A stretch of DNA of 64,000 bases from Flavitalea plasmicola (GTDB lineage Bacteria; Bacteroidota; Bacteroidia; Chitinophagales; Chitinophagaceae): NCBI RefSeq assembly GCF_030546645.1, contig NZ_JAUOTO010000004.1, forward strand, positions 930,001 to 994,000, read 5' to 3'. Positions 51,752 through 60,505 of the stretch are shown here, one piece after another; the first letter of the stretch is position 1, and the number at the start of each line of letters is the position of its first letter. A program made the translations under genes and the position numbers. The notes beneath the pieces were generated by a model. That model saw only the letters and a list, made by a program, of their open reading frames with translations. It ran no database searches and was not told the DNA's origin.

Positions 51752-52324
51752 TCAGGGATGGTACAGGCGGCTAAGCGTTTCTCTTGAAACGCCCAGGTAT
51801 GCTGCAATCAGCTGCTTAGGGACGATGTTATAAAGCTCCGGGTATTGTTCCAGGAGCTCCTCATACCGGTATTTCACATTGTTGTTCATAAAGGATAACA
51901 GTCTCTTTTGGGCTGCAACAAACCCTTTATTGGTCCTCCACCGGAAGAAATGCTCCACATTATGGATCTCGCGACATAGCTTTTCCCGATCGTCATTGCT
52001 GAGGCAAAGCAATTCTCCATCAGTAATGCAGTCTACGTTAATGGTAGCTTTGGTACGGTGATACAGGGCGTTGTAATCGGAAGCCCACCAGGTAGGCATT
52101 GCAAACTGCAGGATGAACATTTTCATATCGTCATTGATAAAAAAGGATTTTAGACAGCCGGAAACGACGAAGTATTCGTAATCTACACGATCGCCCTCGG
52201 TAATAAGGGCCTGCCCTTTCTGAAACGCCTGTCTTTTGAAATGCGAATAAAAATATTCAAATTGCCCGTCGGTCAACATGGTTGTCTTAGCTATATGAGC
52301 TCTTAAGGTTTCTTTCCCTTCCAT
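51752..52324 (-). CDS. Crp/Fnr-family transcriptional regulator
   Basis: A 190-residue regulator; the ATG at 52324 was chosen because the longer frame has no family match. The cyclic-nucleotide-binding type beta-roll spans about 30-120 (AFQKGQALITEGDRVDYEYFVVSG). The C-terminal part has AQKRLLSFMNNNVKYRYEELL and the helix-turn-helix PKQLIAAYLGVSRETLSRLY. The phosphate-binding RxS residues of cAMP sensors are not visible, so the effector is unknown. It is upstream of the Tyr-less SDR gene. Confidence 0.92.
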   Translation of the reverse strand: MEGKETLRAHIAKTTMLTDGQFEYFYSHFKRQAFQKGQALITEGDRVDYEYFVVSGCLKSFFINDDMKMFILQFAMPTWWASDYNALYHRTKATINVDCITDGELLCLSNDDREKLCREIHNVEHFFRWRTNKGFVAAQKRLLSFMNNNVKYRYEELLEQYPELYNIVPKQLIAAYLGVSRETLSRLYHP

Positions 52325-52368
52325 TGTTGGTTTCAACGTTTCCTGTGACCGAATTTCGTGGGATCTTA

Positions 52369-52376
52369 CAAATGTA
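52369..52376 (-). promoter_or_regulatory. -7 box (TACATTTG) of the Crp/Fnr gene
   Basis: A minus-strand TAnnTTTG match 44 bp before the start at 52324. Confidence 0.4.
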
Positions 52377-52461
52377 AATGCCATTGGCAAGATGGTAAAA
52401 TTAAAAATAGTTTGCAATTAAAAAGCGTACCTTCACTGGATATCAAATATTAAAGAGATTA

Positions 52462-52917
52462 ATGGGAAATTTTGGAGAAACCATAGGTAAAAAAGAAAGA
52501 AATAAGAAAAAGGCAAAAAAGCGCCAGGACAAGCGGGAAAAGATGGAGGAGCGCAAGGCAAAGAACAGCAAGGGTAAGACCCTTGAAGAGATGATGGCTT
52601 ATTTAGATGAAAATGGCAACTTGTCCGCCACCCCTCCTGATTTGCGTAACAGGAAAAGGGTAAGAGCCGAAGATATGCAGATAAGCACGCCTAAAGCTGT
52701 AGAAGGCAACCCGGCTGACCTGATAAGAACAGGTGTAGTTACATTCTTCAACGAGTCGAAAGGATTTGGATTTATTAAAGACATGCAATCGCAGGAAAGT
52801 GTATTTATGCATGTAAATCAGCTCTCTGAAAGGATAAAGGAGAACGAAAAGGTAACTTTTGAAGTAGAGAATGGCCCCAGAGGGTTGAATGCTCTCAATG
52901 TCAAAAAGGTTATTTAA
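52462..52917 (+). CDS. Cold-shock-domain protein with basic N-terminal extension
   Basis: A 151-residue protein. Residues about 1-85 are highly basic and low complexity (ERNKKKAKKRQDKREKMEER), with a short YLDENGNLSATPPD stretch. Residues about 88-151 are a cold-shock domain with RNP1-like KGFGFIKD and RNP2-like VFMHVNQL, binding single-stranded RNA or DNA. This two-part layout is frequent in Bacteroidota. The gene stands alone; the upstream region has no clear regulator. Confidence 0.93.
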   Translation: MGNFGETIGKKERNKKKAKKRQDKREKMEERKAKNSKGKTLEEMMAYLDENGNLSATPPDLRNRKRVRAEDMQISTPKAVEGNPADLIRTGVVTFFNESKGFGFIKDMQSQESVFMHVNQLSERIKENEKVTFEVENGPRGLNALNVKKVI

Positions 52918-53058
52918 TTCATCTTCAATATATTATACATTATTTTATTTGTATATTACTTCTAATATACAGCGGACCGGGGGTCATCTTCCGCATATAT
53001 AAAATTTCCGTCATTTTACGGCATATATTTTGAGTAAGGGGAAGTACAGGTGTTAGTT

Positions 53059-54372
53059 ATGTACGTACCAAGGCTCGCGGTTACTTTATTTTTACTGATC
53101 ACAGTCCTCCCGTTTTGCTCCCCCAAAAGAGTTCCGCCTGCTGAAAAGCGCAAGGTATTTATCGATCATAAAGCTGGGAAGTTTACCTTATTCCGGAACG
53201 GCCACCCTTTCTTTATAAAAGGCGGCAGCGGGTATACGCATCTGGCTACGCTGCACGAATCCGGGGGAAATACCATCAGAGTATGGGATACGGCGAACCT
53301 GGGGCGGATATTGGATGAGGCAGAAGCGAACCATCTGGCAGTGGTAGTCGGTCTGCCTTTTCATTATGCTGACGCATTGAGCTTCTATGATGCCGATAGA
53401 CTTCTCAAGCAGTATAAGGCCCTTCAAAAGGTAGTGCATACATACAAATATCATCCGGCCCTCCTCATGTGGTGCGTAGGCAATGAGCTGTATTTCCCTT
53501 TCAATCTCCGGTACAATGATTTTTATAGCGCATTTGGCGATATCGTCGACATGATCCATGTGGAAGATCCGGATCATCCTGTGACTACGACCATCCTGAA
53601 TGTGCATTCCAAGTACATTTTTAACGTTTTGCGTAAAAGCAATGTCGACCTCATCTCTCTCAATGTTTTCAACAAGCTTCCTGACATGAAGCGCCAGATC
53701 GACGGCCTCACCTGGTTTTGGAAAGGCCCTTATCTGTTAACGGAATGGGGTATCGATGGTCCATGGAGCGGCACGGCATTCACCGCCTGGGGAGCCTATA
53801 TTGAGAACAGTAGCACCAAGAAGGCGGAAATGTACCGGGAACGTTACGAAAAGGCTATTGCCCCAACAGATCCTCGTTTGCTGGGGTCGCTTGTTTTTTA
53901 TTGGGGACAGAAGCAGGAATATACCCACACCTGGTTCAGCATGTTCGACGAGGAAGGGAACAGGTCGGAGTCCGTTAGCCTGATGCAATACCTGTGGACC
54001 GGAAAGTTCCCGGATCATATGCCTCCGCAGATCAACTATATGCTTATCGAGAAAAAGGGGGCGCCATCCGATCTGATGTTCAATCCGGCTGTTACGGTTC
54101 ATGCTGAGGTTGTCCTGTTACAGCCTGACAGCAATATCACCAGGGTAAAATGGGAGCTGCTTCCGGAAGACTGGTATCATACCAAAGAGGAGGACATCAA
54201 ACCAGTGAAACCCCCTCCAATAGAAGAACATATCAAGGCAGGGGAGGGGTTGACCGCCGAGATCCTCACACCTTCTGTCGGAGGACCTTATCGTCTTTTT
54301 GCCAAGCTATATGATAAATTTGGAAATTTCTCCACCTGTAACATCCCCTTTTATGTAGTGAAAGACCCATGA
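53059..54372 (+). CDS. Secreted clan GH-A glycoside hydrolase-like protein partnered with a polysaccharide synthase
   Basis: A 437-residue protein. The ATG at 53059 gives a signal peptide or anchor (LFLLITVLPFC); a GTG nine bases earlier with a better ribosome site is an alternative. A TIM barrel (about 45-310) carries the N-E acid/base motif MWCVGNELYF (Glu143) and the nucleophile strand LLTEWGIDGPW (Glu229), the layout of GH2/GH5-like clan GH-A enzymes. A C-terminal beta-sandwich (about 330-437) follows. It overlaps the next gene by four bases (ATGA), so the two are made together. It probably trims or processes the polysaccharide made by that protein, on the outer side of the inner membrane. 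Confidence 0.78.
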   Translation: MYVPRLAVTLFLLITVLPFCSPKRVPPAEKRKVFIDHKAGKFTLFRNGHPFFIKGGSGYTHLATLHESGGNTIRVWDTANLGRILDEAEANHLAVVVGLPFHYADALSFYDADRLLKQYKALQKVVHTYKYHPALLMWCVGNELYFPFNLRYNDFYSAFGDIVDMIHVEDPDHPVTTTILNVHSKYIFNVLRKSNVDLISLNVFNKLPDMKRQIDGLTWFWKGPYLLTEWGIDGPWSGTAFTAWGAYIENSSTKKAEMYRERYEKAIAPTDPRLLGSLVFYWGQKQEYTHTWFSMFDEEGNRSESVSLMQYLWTGKFPDHMPPQINYMLIEKKGAPSDLMFNPAVTVHAEVVLLQPDSNITRVKWELLPEDWYHTKEEDIKPVKPPPIEEHIKAGEGLTAEILTPSVGGPYRLFAKLYDKFGNFSTCNIPFYVVKDP

Positions 54373-57300
54373 AAGCGAATAATACGATACGCGCCCCTTC
54401 CCGTACCGAGCTTCTTTCCATCAGAATAATGGTCATTCTGGGGCTTGTTGCCATGGGCTACTTCCTCTATACCGTCTACCAGGCGGGACATGATCGGCAT
54501 ACGGTGCTATATTGGTTATTACTTTTCACCATTGTATTTACCTGCATCAGGATCGTATTGGAATGGGTCCACTATATCTTTATTACAGTACCTCCGACGC
54601 CGCCGCTGGAAAGAGAATTTACGGTCGATATTTTTACGACCTATTGCCCGGGTGAACCGCTGGCTATGATCGAGGAAACGTTGATAGCGATCACTCAGAT
54701 CAGGTACCCGCATACAACTTACCTCTGTGACGAGGCCAACGATCCCTACCTTAAGGACCTTTGCGGGAGGTTGGGCATACAACATGTCACCCGCAATAAC
54801 AGGAAAGATGCCAAGGCGGGAAATATCAACAATGCCCTAAAGCAGTCTTCCGGTGAATTGTGTGTCGTGCTTGATCCGGATCACGTTCCTTTTCCCGAAT
54901 TTCTTGATCCGATCGTGTCTCAATTCAACGATCCCTCCATAGGATTTGTCCAGATCGTACAGGCCTATAAAAATTCCCGCGCGACGCTGATAGCGAAAGG
55001 TGCGTCCCAGCAAACCTACCAGTTCTATGGCCCGATGATGATGACAATGAACAAGTACGGCACGGTGCAGGCGATTGGCGCGAACTGTACATTCCGCCGG
55101 ACGGCGCTGGACTCCATTGGAGGGCATGCCGCGGGCCTCGCCGAGGACATGAACACGGCCATGCATTTGCATGCAAAGGGATGGAGGTCCGTATACGTGC
55201 CCCGTGTCCTGGCCCGGGGGCTTGTTCCTTCTTCCTTGTCGGCTTATTACAAGCAGCAGCTGAAATGGTCAAGGGGTGTCTTTGAACTGTTATTCACTAC
55301 CTACCCAAAGTTATTCCGGCAGTTCACCTGGCGCCAGAAACTACATTACGGTCTCGGCTCTTTCTATTATTTGTCCGGGATCGTTTTTCTGATCAATCTT
55401 TTGATCCCGATGCTTTTCCTTTTGGACCTGAGCACCACCGCGGTGGGATTCGAAAGGTTTATGATAAGCATTTTTCCCCTGATCGTCGCTATTTTTCTCA
55501 TCAGGCATTTTGTTCAAAATTGGGTGATGGAAGACGAAGAGCGAGGTTTCCATGTCGTAGGCGGATTGTTGATGATCGGAACATGGTGGATCTATATATT
55601 GGGGTTCGTGTTCGCGGTCTTCCGGATAAAAGTTCCATACGACCCGACACCAAAAGAGGATGAAAAGTCAGACAGCTGGCGCCTCAACTTTCCTAATATC
55701 CTGGTAATCCTGCTGTCGGCATTGGCCATCATTTATGGCCTTGTCTATGACTGGAATCCCTACTCCATCGGCATGGCGGGCTTTGCCGCGCTCAACTGCC
55801 TGATCATGCTGTTTACAGTGGCAGCGAGCAGACAGCAGCGTTTCAGGGCTTTCAGGAATAGGCACCCGGGCATGCAATTCATCATGCGGCATGTGGCCAC
55901 ATTCAAGCTTCATTTCTGGAGACTGAGACGCCGGATCTATTCAGGAGTACGCATTGCCGCCTTGCCGCTCCTTGCCGTCACGATCGGCATAACGCTGTAT
56001 ATCCTGGAGCTGGAATGGAACAAAGGCCCCGGGGCCATGAGTGTTCCGGGCCGGAAGGATATTTTCCTTACCGGCATCTTTTCGCCGGGGGCGAGGGGGA
56101 GCATTACGCCTGCCGATACTGTCGCCGCCGTTAGAAAAAGATATCAGCGGCAGCTGGATATTGTATCCCTGTATCTTCCCTGGGGGGATAGACGGGAATG
56201 TGACCTTCCTGTTGGCACAATGGACTCCATCTACAGACAGGGTTCCCTCTCCATGATCACGTGGGAACCCTGGCAAACGCTGTTTGATGGACCGGAAAGA
56301 CCGCCAACCGCCGAAAAGGAGAAAAAAATATTTCAACGGATCGTACAGGGGAAATATGACGGCTTTCTCGATAGATTTTGTAAAGAACTGAAAACCTTCG
56401 CGCGGCCCGTTTTCCTGCGATTTGCCCACGAGGCGGACAATCCTTTCTACCCCTGGTCGCCAACGGGGGGCAATACCGCTGCGGAATTTACCGCCGCCTG
56501 GAAGTATGTGCATGATTACTTCGGCAGCAGGAATGTCCTTAACGTGATCTGGGTATGGAATCCCTGGAAGGCAACCGCAGCCGATGATTATTTTCCCGGC
56601 GCCGCTTATGTCGATTGGATCGGTGTGACCATTCTTAACTATGGTCGTAAGAATCCGGATTCCACCTGGTACGCCATGCGCGAGTTGTACGATCCCTTCC
56701 ATAAAAAGGCCATTTTTCAGTCAGGCCTGCCAGTGATGATCACAGAATTGGGTTCCCTGCCTTCGGAAGGCAGGCAGCTCCAATGGTTCACAGAGGCCTT
56801 CCATGCTGTCAAAACCTACTATCCCGAAATAAAAGGGCTCGTCTTCTTTGATAACTCGTCGGATAAGAACACGCCGTCAGGGGATGGCAAATCGCCACTT
56901 AACTGGACGGGTATAGACCGCGACTCGGTCTTCCTGCTGACGCCGCAACATAAGCATTTCTCCGGGTTAAGCTACGGTTCTGCATTGACGCCGATGCCGG
57001 AAGATACCTCCCGTGTATTTCAGCATATCGATGGTAAACAGCTGTTCACAGGACTCAGGGGGATCGGGTATTCCAGGGGGCAGAATTGGTATGGCAACCG
57101 GCGGGCGTTTAGGTGGAACGAACTGGTTAAAGACTTCACAGAGATAAAACAATTGGGCATTAACACCATAAAACATTACGGCCCCGGTATTTATGATCAC
57201 AATATCCTACGTGCCGCAGGTAAGATGGACATTAAGATCCAATATGGCTTTTGGATACCGAACGGGATCAGCTTTACAGGGGATAATGCAGCAACACTCA

Positions 57301-58169
57301 TGCAGTTGCGCAGGAAGATCGTGGCGACGGTGAGGAAACTGAAGGAAGATGGACAGATCATATCCTGGAACATCGGAAATACTACTTACCAGAGCCTGGG
57401 ATCGACTTATTATAAACCCGACGTTAACTACCAACGCGACGCTTATCTGTCCTGGCTTCAGGAACTGATAGCGGATGTCCGGAAAGAAGATTCCCTAAGG
57501 CCGATCACCATAGACGTAGCCGCTACCAGCAGTATGCCCGAAGCTGTTGAAATGATCCATGCCCGTGTCCCCTGCATAGCAGGCTTTGGCCTGGTCATCA
57601 ATGAAAGAGACACGTCCTTCTCTCTTATCGGAAAGCTTAAGCGACCATGGTTCTATGGTAATGTAACCGCGGCTGCTTACCTGCGCCTGCCGTCGTCACA
57701 GGCAGGCACTTTTATCAGCAACTGGAAGGATGATGAAGCTACAGACATAGCGACCTTGGACGGCTTACTCGACAGCCACGATCGAAGGAAGCCCGATTAT
57801 TATGAACTGAGGCAAAGATGGACCGGCAGTCCGGGGCCGGACACGCTCCCTGAAATTAAGATCCTGCGGACGGCCAGCCCAACGGAGAAAGGCGCCGATC
57901 TGGCATATAGTGCAATTGTTCCCTCGGGCAATGGTTGGCGTATTGCCTCTCCTCAGGCCATGGGCCTGCGATTCGAATGGTACCTCGTTCTGGAAGATGC
58001 AATCGGGACACCGATAAACATATCATCCGCCGGAACCGGCGCCCGGGTGGTCATTACCATACCACCTAACCCTTCCCTGTATAAGGTGTATCTCTATACA
58101 ATAAAGGGGACGGATGTAAAAGTAGTCCACACTTCACTTAATACGCCTTTGCAAAATGACTATCGATGA
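54369..58169 (+). CDS. Fusion of a GT2 (cellulose-synthase-like) membrane glycosyltransferase with GH26-like and inactive GH-A-like domains
   Basis: A 1266-residue protein. Two helices (about 17-67) precede a processive GT2 domain (about 84-305) with DEAN (Asp121), DPD (Asp169 and Asp171), AEDMNT (Asp260) and QQLKW (Gln297-Trp300). About six more helices run to residue 548. The extracytoplasmic part holds a GH26-like barrel (about 555-870) with RFAHE (Glu688) and MITELG (Glu793); a second barrel (about 887-1160) with WNIGNTTY, where the N-E acid/base pair is N-T (Thr1005); and a beta-sandwich (about 1165-1266). No PilZ domain or BcsB partner is seen. It likely makes a beta-linked polysaccharide and cuts or edits it at the membrane surface. 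GT2 and GH26 are firm; the last barrel's family is not. Confidence 0.85.
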   Translation: MKANNTIRAPSRTELLSIRIMVILGLVAMGYFLYTVYQAGHDRHTVLYWLLLFTIVFTCIRIVLEWVHYIFITVPPTPPLEREFTVDIFTTYCPGEPLAMIEETLIAITQIRYPHTTYLCDEANDPYLKDLCGRLGIQHVTRNNRKDAKAGNINNALKQSSGELCVVLDPDHVPFPEFLDPIVSQFNDPSIGFVQIVQAYKNSRATLIAKGASQQTYQFYGPMMMTMNKYGTVQAIGANCTFRRTALDSIGGHAAGLAEDMNTAMHLHAKGWRSVYVPRVLARGLVPSSLSAYYKQQLKWSRGVFELLFTTYPKLFRQFTWRQKLHYGLGSFYYLSGIVFLINLLIPMLFLLDLSTTAVGFERFMISIFPLIVAIFLIRHFVQNWVMEDEERGFHVVGGLLMIGTWWIYILGFVFAVFRIKVPYDPTPKEDEKSDSWRLNFPNILVILLSALAIIYGLVYDWNPYSIGMAGFAALNCLIMLFTVAASRQQRFRAFRNRHPGMQFIMRHVATFKLHFWRLRRRIYSGVRIAALPLLAVTIGITLYILELEWNKGPGAMSVPGRKDIFLTGIFSPGARGSITPADTVAAVRKRYQRQLDIVSLYLPWGDRRECDLPVGTMDSIYRQGSLSMITWEPWQTLFDGPERPPTAEKEKKIFQRIVQGKYDGFLDRFCKELKTFARPVFLRFAHEADNPFYPWSPTGGNTAAEFTAAWKYVHDYFGSRNVLNVIWVWNPWKATAADDYFPGAAYVDWIGVTILNYGRKNPDSTWYAMRELYDPFHKKAIFQSGLPVMITELGSLPSEGRQLQWFTEAFHAVKTYYPEIKGLVFFDNSSDKNTPSGDGKSPLNWTGIDRDSVFLLTPQHKHFSGLSYGSALTPMPEDTSRVFQHIDGKQLFTGLRGIGYSRGQNWYGNRRAFRWNELVKDFTEIKQLGINTIKHYGPGIYDHNILRAAGKMDIKIQYGFWIPNGISFTGDNAATLMQLRRKIVATVRKLKEDGQIISWNIGNTTYQSLGSTYYKPDVNYQRDAYLSWLQELIADVRKEDSLRPITIDVAATSSMPEAVEMIHARVPCIAGFGLVINERDTSFSLIGKLKRPWFYGNVTAAAYLRLPSSQAGTFISNWKDDEATDIATLDGLLDSHDRRKPDYYELRQRWTGSPGPDTLPEIKILRTASPTEKGADLAYSAIVPSGNGWRIASPQAMGLRFEWYLVLEDAIGTPINISSAGTGARVVITIPPNPSLYKVYLYTIKGTDVKVVHTSLNTPLQNDYR

Positions 58170-58206
58170 TAATGTTTTTTCTTCCAAGCACGAGCCGGAA
58201 AAAAAA

Positions 58207-59229
58207 TCAACGCCAACCTAATCCGGGTGCAACATGCTTCAAAATGGAAGACAGCAAGTGTACATTGTAGTCAACTCCTAATGTATTGGGTATCGTCAAA
58301 AGGAGCGTATCCGCTTCCTGGATGGCTTCGTCCTGGGCCAGCTCCCTGATGAGCTGATCTGGTTCCCCGGCATAGCTCCTTCCGAAAATGGCACGTTTGT
58401 CTTTTTCAATAAAGCCGATTTGATCGACTCTATTGGTTTCCTGTCCAAAGAGATATCTGTCCTGGTCAGTGGTCAGGGCAAAGATCGACCGGCTCACCGA
58501 AACCCTTGGCTCGCGCTGATGTCCTGCTTTTTTCCATGCTTCTTTGTACAACCTGATCTGTTCGGCTTGTTGTACATGGAAAGGCTTACCGCTTTCGTCG
58601 AATTTCAAGGTAGAACTTTGCAGGTGCATACCGTGTTCGGCCGCCCAAATTGCTGTAGCATTAGAGGCCGCTCCCCACCAGATACGGTCCCGCAATCCCT
58701 CGGAATGTGGTTCCAATCGTAATAAGCCCGGTGGATTGGGAAACATTGGGGATGGGTTAGGCTGGGCAAACCCAACACCTTTGAGCTTATCCAAAAATTG
58801 CAACGCTTTATTACGCCCCATATCAGCATCTGTTTCTCCTTCAGCAGGTGCATACCCAAAATAACGCCACCCATCGATCACTTGTTCCGGCGAACCCCTG
58901 CTGATCCCCAATTGTAATCGCCCGCCAGAAATTAAATCAGCGGCTCCGGCGTCTTCCACCATATAGAGGGGATTTTCATAACGCATATCGATAACACCTG
59001 TTCCAATCTCTATGTTGCTTGTTTTGGCACCGATTGCCGAAAGCAAAGGAAATGGAGATGCCAGCTGAGCCGCAAAATGATGCACCCGAAAATACGCACC
59101 ATCCAGACCGATCTTTTCGGCGGCAACGGCCAATTCAATGGACTGAAGCAATGTGTCACTCGCCGTTCGGGTTTTATAGGCTGGATGATTGGACCAATGT
59201 CCGAACGATAAAAATCCTATTTTCTTCAT
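58207..59229 (-). CDS. LLM-class flavin-dependent oxidoreductase (luciferase-like monooxygenase)
   Basis: A 340-residue protein (ATG at 59229; a longer frame upstream overlaps a decayed gene). It opens KKIGFLSFGHWSNHPAYKT, with GAYFRVHHFAAQLASPFPLL, and has EIGTGVIDMRYENPLYMVEDAGAADLISGGRLQLGISRG, which are family features of the FMN barrel. The substrate is unknown. It is convergent with the GT2 fusion gene 37 bp away and follows a reductase fragment on the same strand. Confidence 0.93.
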   Translation of the reverse strand: MKKIGFLSFGHWSNHPAYKTRTASDTLLQSIELAVAAEKIGLDGAYFRVHHFAAQLASPFPLLSAIGAKTSNIEIGTGVIDMRYENPLYMVEDAGAADLISGGRLQLGISRGSPEQVIDGWRYFGYAPAEGETDADMGRNKALQFLDKLKGVGFAQPNPSPMFPNPPGLLRLEPHSEGLRDRIWWGAASNATAIWAAEHGMHLQSSTLKFDESGKPFHVQQAEQIRLYKEAWKKAGHQREPRVSVSRSIFALTTDQDRYLFGQETNRVDQIGFIEKDKRAIFGRSYAGEPDQLIRELAQDEAIQEADTLLLTIPNTLGVDYNVHLLSSILKHVAPGLGWR

Positions 59230-59260
59230 AAATCCTTTTTCGACTGTAAAATAGCCCTTG

Positions 59261-59268
59261 CAAAGATA
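59261..59268 (-). promoter_or_regulatory. -7 box (TATCTTTG) of the LLM oxidoreductase gene
   Basis: An exact minus-strand TAnnTTTG match 31 bp before the start at 59229, just outside the end of the reductase fragment. Confidence 0.45.
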
Positions 59269-59272
59269 GAAA

Positions 59273-59560
59273 TTATATCGTCGCCTGAAGCGTGAAGGAC
59301 GTTTTTTCAAAAGAGCCTGTAGGTTTAATAACACCTGCTTCTATCAACGACGTAATTTTCCCTAATTGGCTTCCTTCTGCCCTCATAAATAAGAATAGAA
59401 ACCTGGTATTTATTTTTTTTGCTTTCTTCTTTGCGCCGGAACTTAAAAGCTTTGTTACTAATTTTAAATACCAGGGTAAACCAATTTCTTCTGCAAACTC
59501 CGGAGCAGGAGGCCCAACTAATGAAATTAATTGCTCGCCGGGTTTCAAAATATTGAACCG
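59273..59560 (-). pseudogene. C-terminal fragment of a zinc-type NAD(P)H quinone oxidoreductase / alcohol dehydrogenase
   Basis: On the minus strand, the segment ILKPGEQLISLVGPPAPEFA followed by RAEGSQLGKITSLIEAGVIKP matches the C-terminal third of medium-chain quinone oxidoreductases. The Rossmann fold and the N-terminal half are absent. The reading ends SFEKTSFTLQATI, without the usual GKVVI-like end, which suggests a frame change or deletion. The open frame continues upstream to 59692 with no family match. I call it a decayed fragment. Confidence 0.55.
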
Positions 59561-59763
59561 TTTTTGTTTTTTGTAATTTATTCGCCTAACCAATAGGACC
59601 AAGGCAGAAATTTCTTGTCTTATGCTTGAAAACGCATCTCCCCCATCCAATTCCGACCCCTCACCCCAACCGTAGAAAATAGCAACAATCATTCAAGTTG
59701 ACCTGATTTTTGCTTATAATTAATTGATTATTAGTATAGTGGTTGCTTGGGGAAAATTTCTAA

Positions 59764-59771
59764 TATCTTTG
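59764..59771 (+). promoter_or_regulatory. -7 box (TATCTTTG) before the 85-residue gene, with a -33 TTG
   Basis: An exact TAnnTTTG match 11 bp before the ATG at 59783, with TTG at 59743-59745 and an 18-base spacer. Confidence 0.5.
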
Positions 59772-59782
59772 ATTCAACCTTT

Positions 59783-60040
59783 ATGTGGAAATCACTAAAT
59801 CCCGGTGAAAAGGTTCACGCGGGCGACACAGTTCGGTATCGGTCCAGTTCACTGTTTCTTATGTCCTACCTTAATAAGATCTACGATGTAGTGAAAACCG
59901 ATAGTCACTATTTCGAGATTAAAATAAGGGATGATAAGGCAGACAGCGATGAGCCGGATCGGAGGGTTATAAAATATATGGATGTTGGCTATCACATAAG
60001 TTTGGAAATATGGTCAGGCAATGCCCCCTTCGTTGCCTGA
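59783..60040 (+). CDS. Hypothetical 85-residue protein
   Basis: The ATG at 59783 is chosen over an in-frame TTG because a good -7 box lies between them. The protein begins MWKSLNPGEKVHAGDTVRY and contains DVVKTDSHYFEIKIRDD and YHISLEIWSGNAPF, alternating strands that suggest a small beta-rich domain. No family was recognised. It is more AT-rich than the left part of the window. A gene is likely, given promoter, start and stop. Confidence 0.5.
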   Translation: MWKSLNPGEKVHAGDTVRYRSSSLFLMSYLNKIYDVVKTDSHYFEIKIRDDKADSDEPDRRVIKYMDVGYHISLEIWSGNAPFVA

Positions 60041-60089
60041 AATGAAAAAGGAACGAAAGGATATGTTAAGGCTTAAATAAACCCATGCA

Positions 60090-60341
60090 ATGACCGTCGG
60101 ATATTCGCCTGCCAGAAGCTTGAAAGTTGCTATTATAGGTCAAACTAAATTGTTTCTTATCGGCCTCGAAAAATGTGCGTCCGATGAGATGTTAAGTTTA
60201 ATTCTATTGGATATTAAAGATAAAGAACTTAGACTTATTAAAGAGAAAGGGGTGATGCTGGACCCTGAAATGTGGAAATTCCTGCGATACCGGTTTGCAA
60301 AGAGAAAGGTCAAGGACATTATTGATACAACTGATTATTGA
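60090..60341 (+). CDS. Hypothetical 83-residue protein
   Basis: A short open frame with an ATG at 60090. The sequence has a hydrophobic-charged pattern (KVAIIGQTKLFLIGLEK, LILLDIKDKELRLIKEKG) and a basic C-terminus (RYRFAKRKVKDIIDTTDY). No family was recognised. It lies 49 bp after the preceding small gene and is followed by a terminator at 60417-60456, consistent with a two-gene unit, but evidence is thin. Confidence 0.35.
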   Translation: MTVGYSPARSLKVAIIGQTKLFLIGLEKCASDEMLSLILLDIKDKELRLIKEKGVMLDPEMWKFLRYRFAKRKVKDIIDTTDY

Positions 60342-60416
60342 CTTAAACACGAGTACATAGCAGCTCATGTAAGCTCGCTCCAGTTTAGGCTCAGCGAGAG
60401 CCAAATTTTTACATTG

Positions 60417-60456
60417 AAGAATGCCTTCAGATCGTCGATTCTGAAGGCATTTCTTT
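60417..60456. terminator. Bidirectional terminator with ATGCCTTCAG/CTGAAGGCAT stem
   Basis: A perfect 10-bp stem ATGCCTTCAG (60421-60430) / CTGAAGGCAT (60441-60450) around a 10-base loop, followed by TTCTTT on the plus strand. It lies between the small plus-strand genes and the minus-strand reductase gene. Confidence 0.7.
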
Positions 60457-60505
60457 GGATTCCCATGCTTTGCGTGCCAGGAGGGATAGTTTCGAACCTG
60501 TGCAC

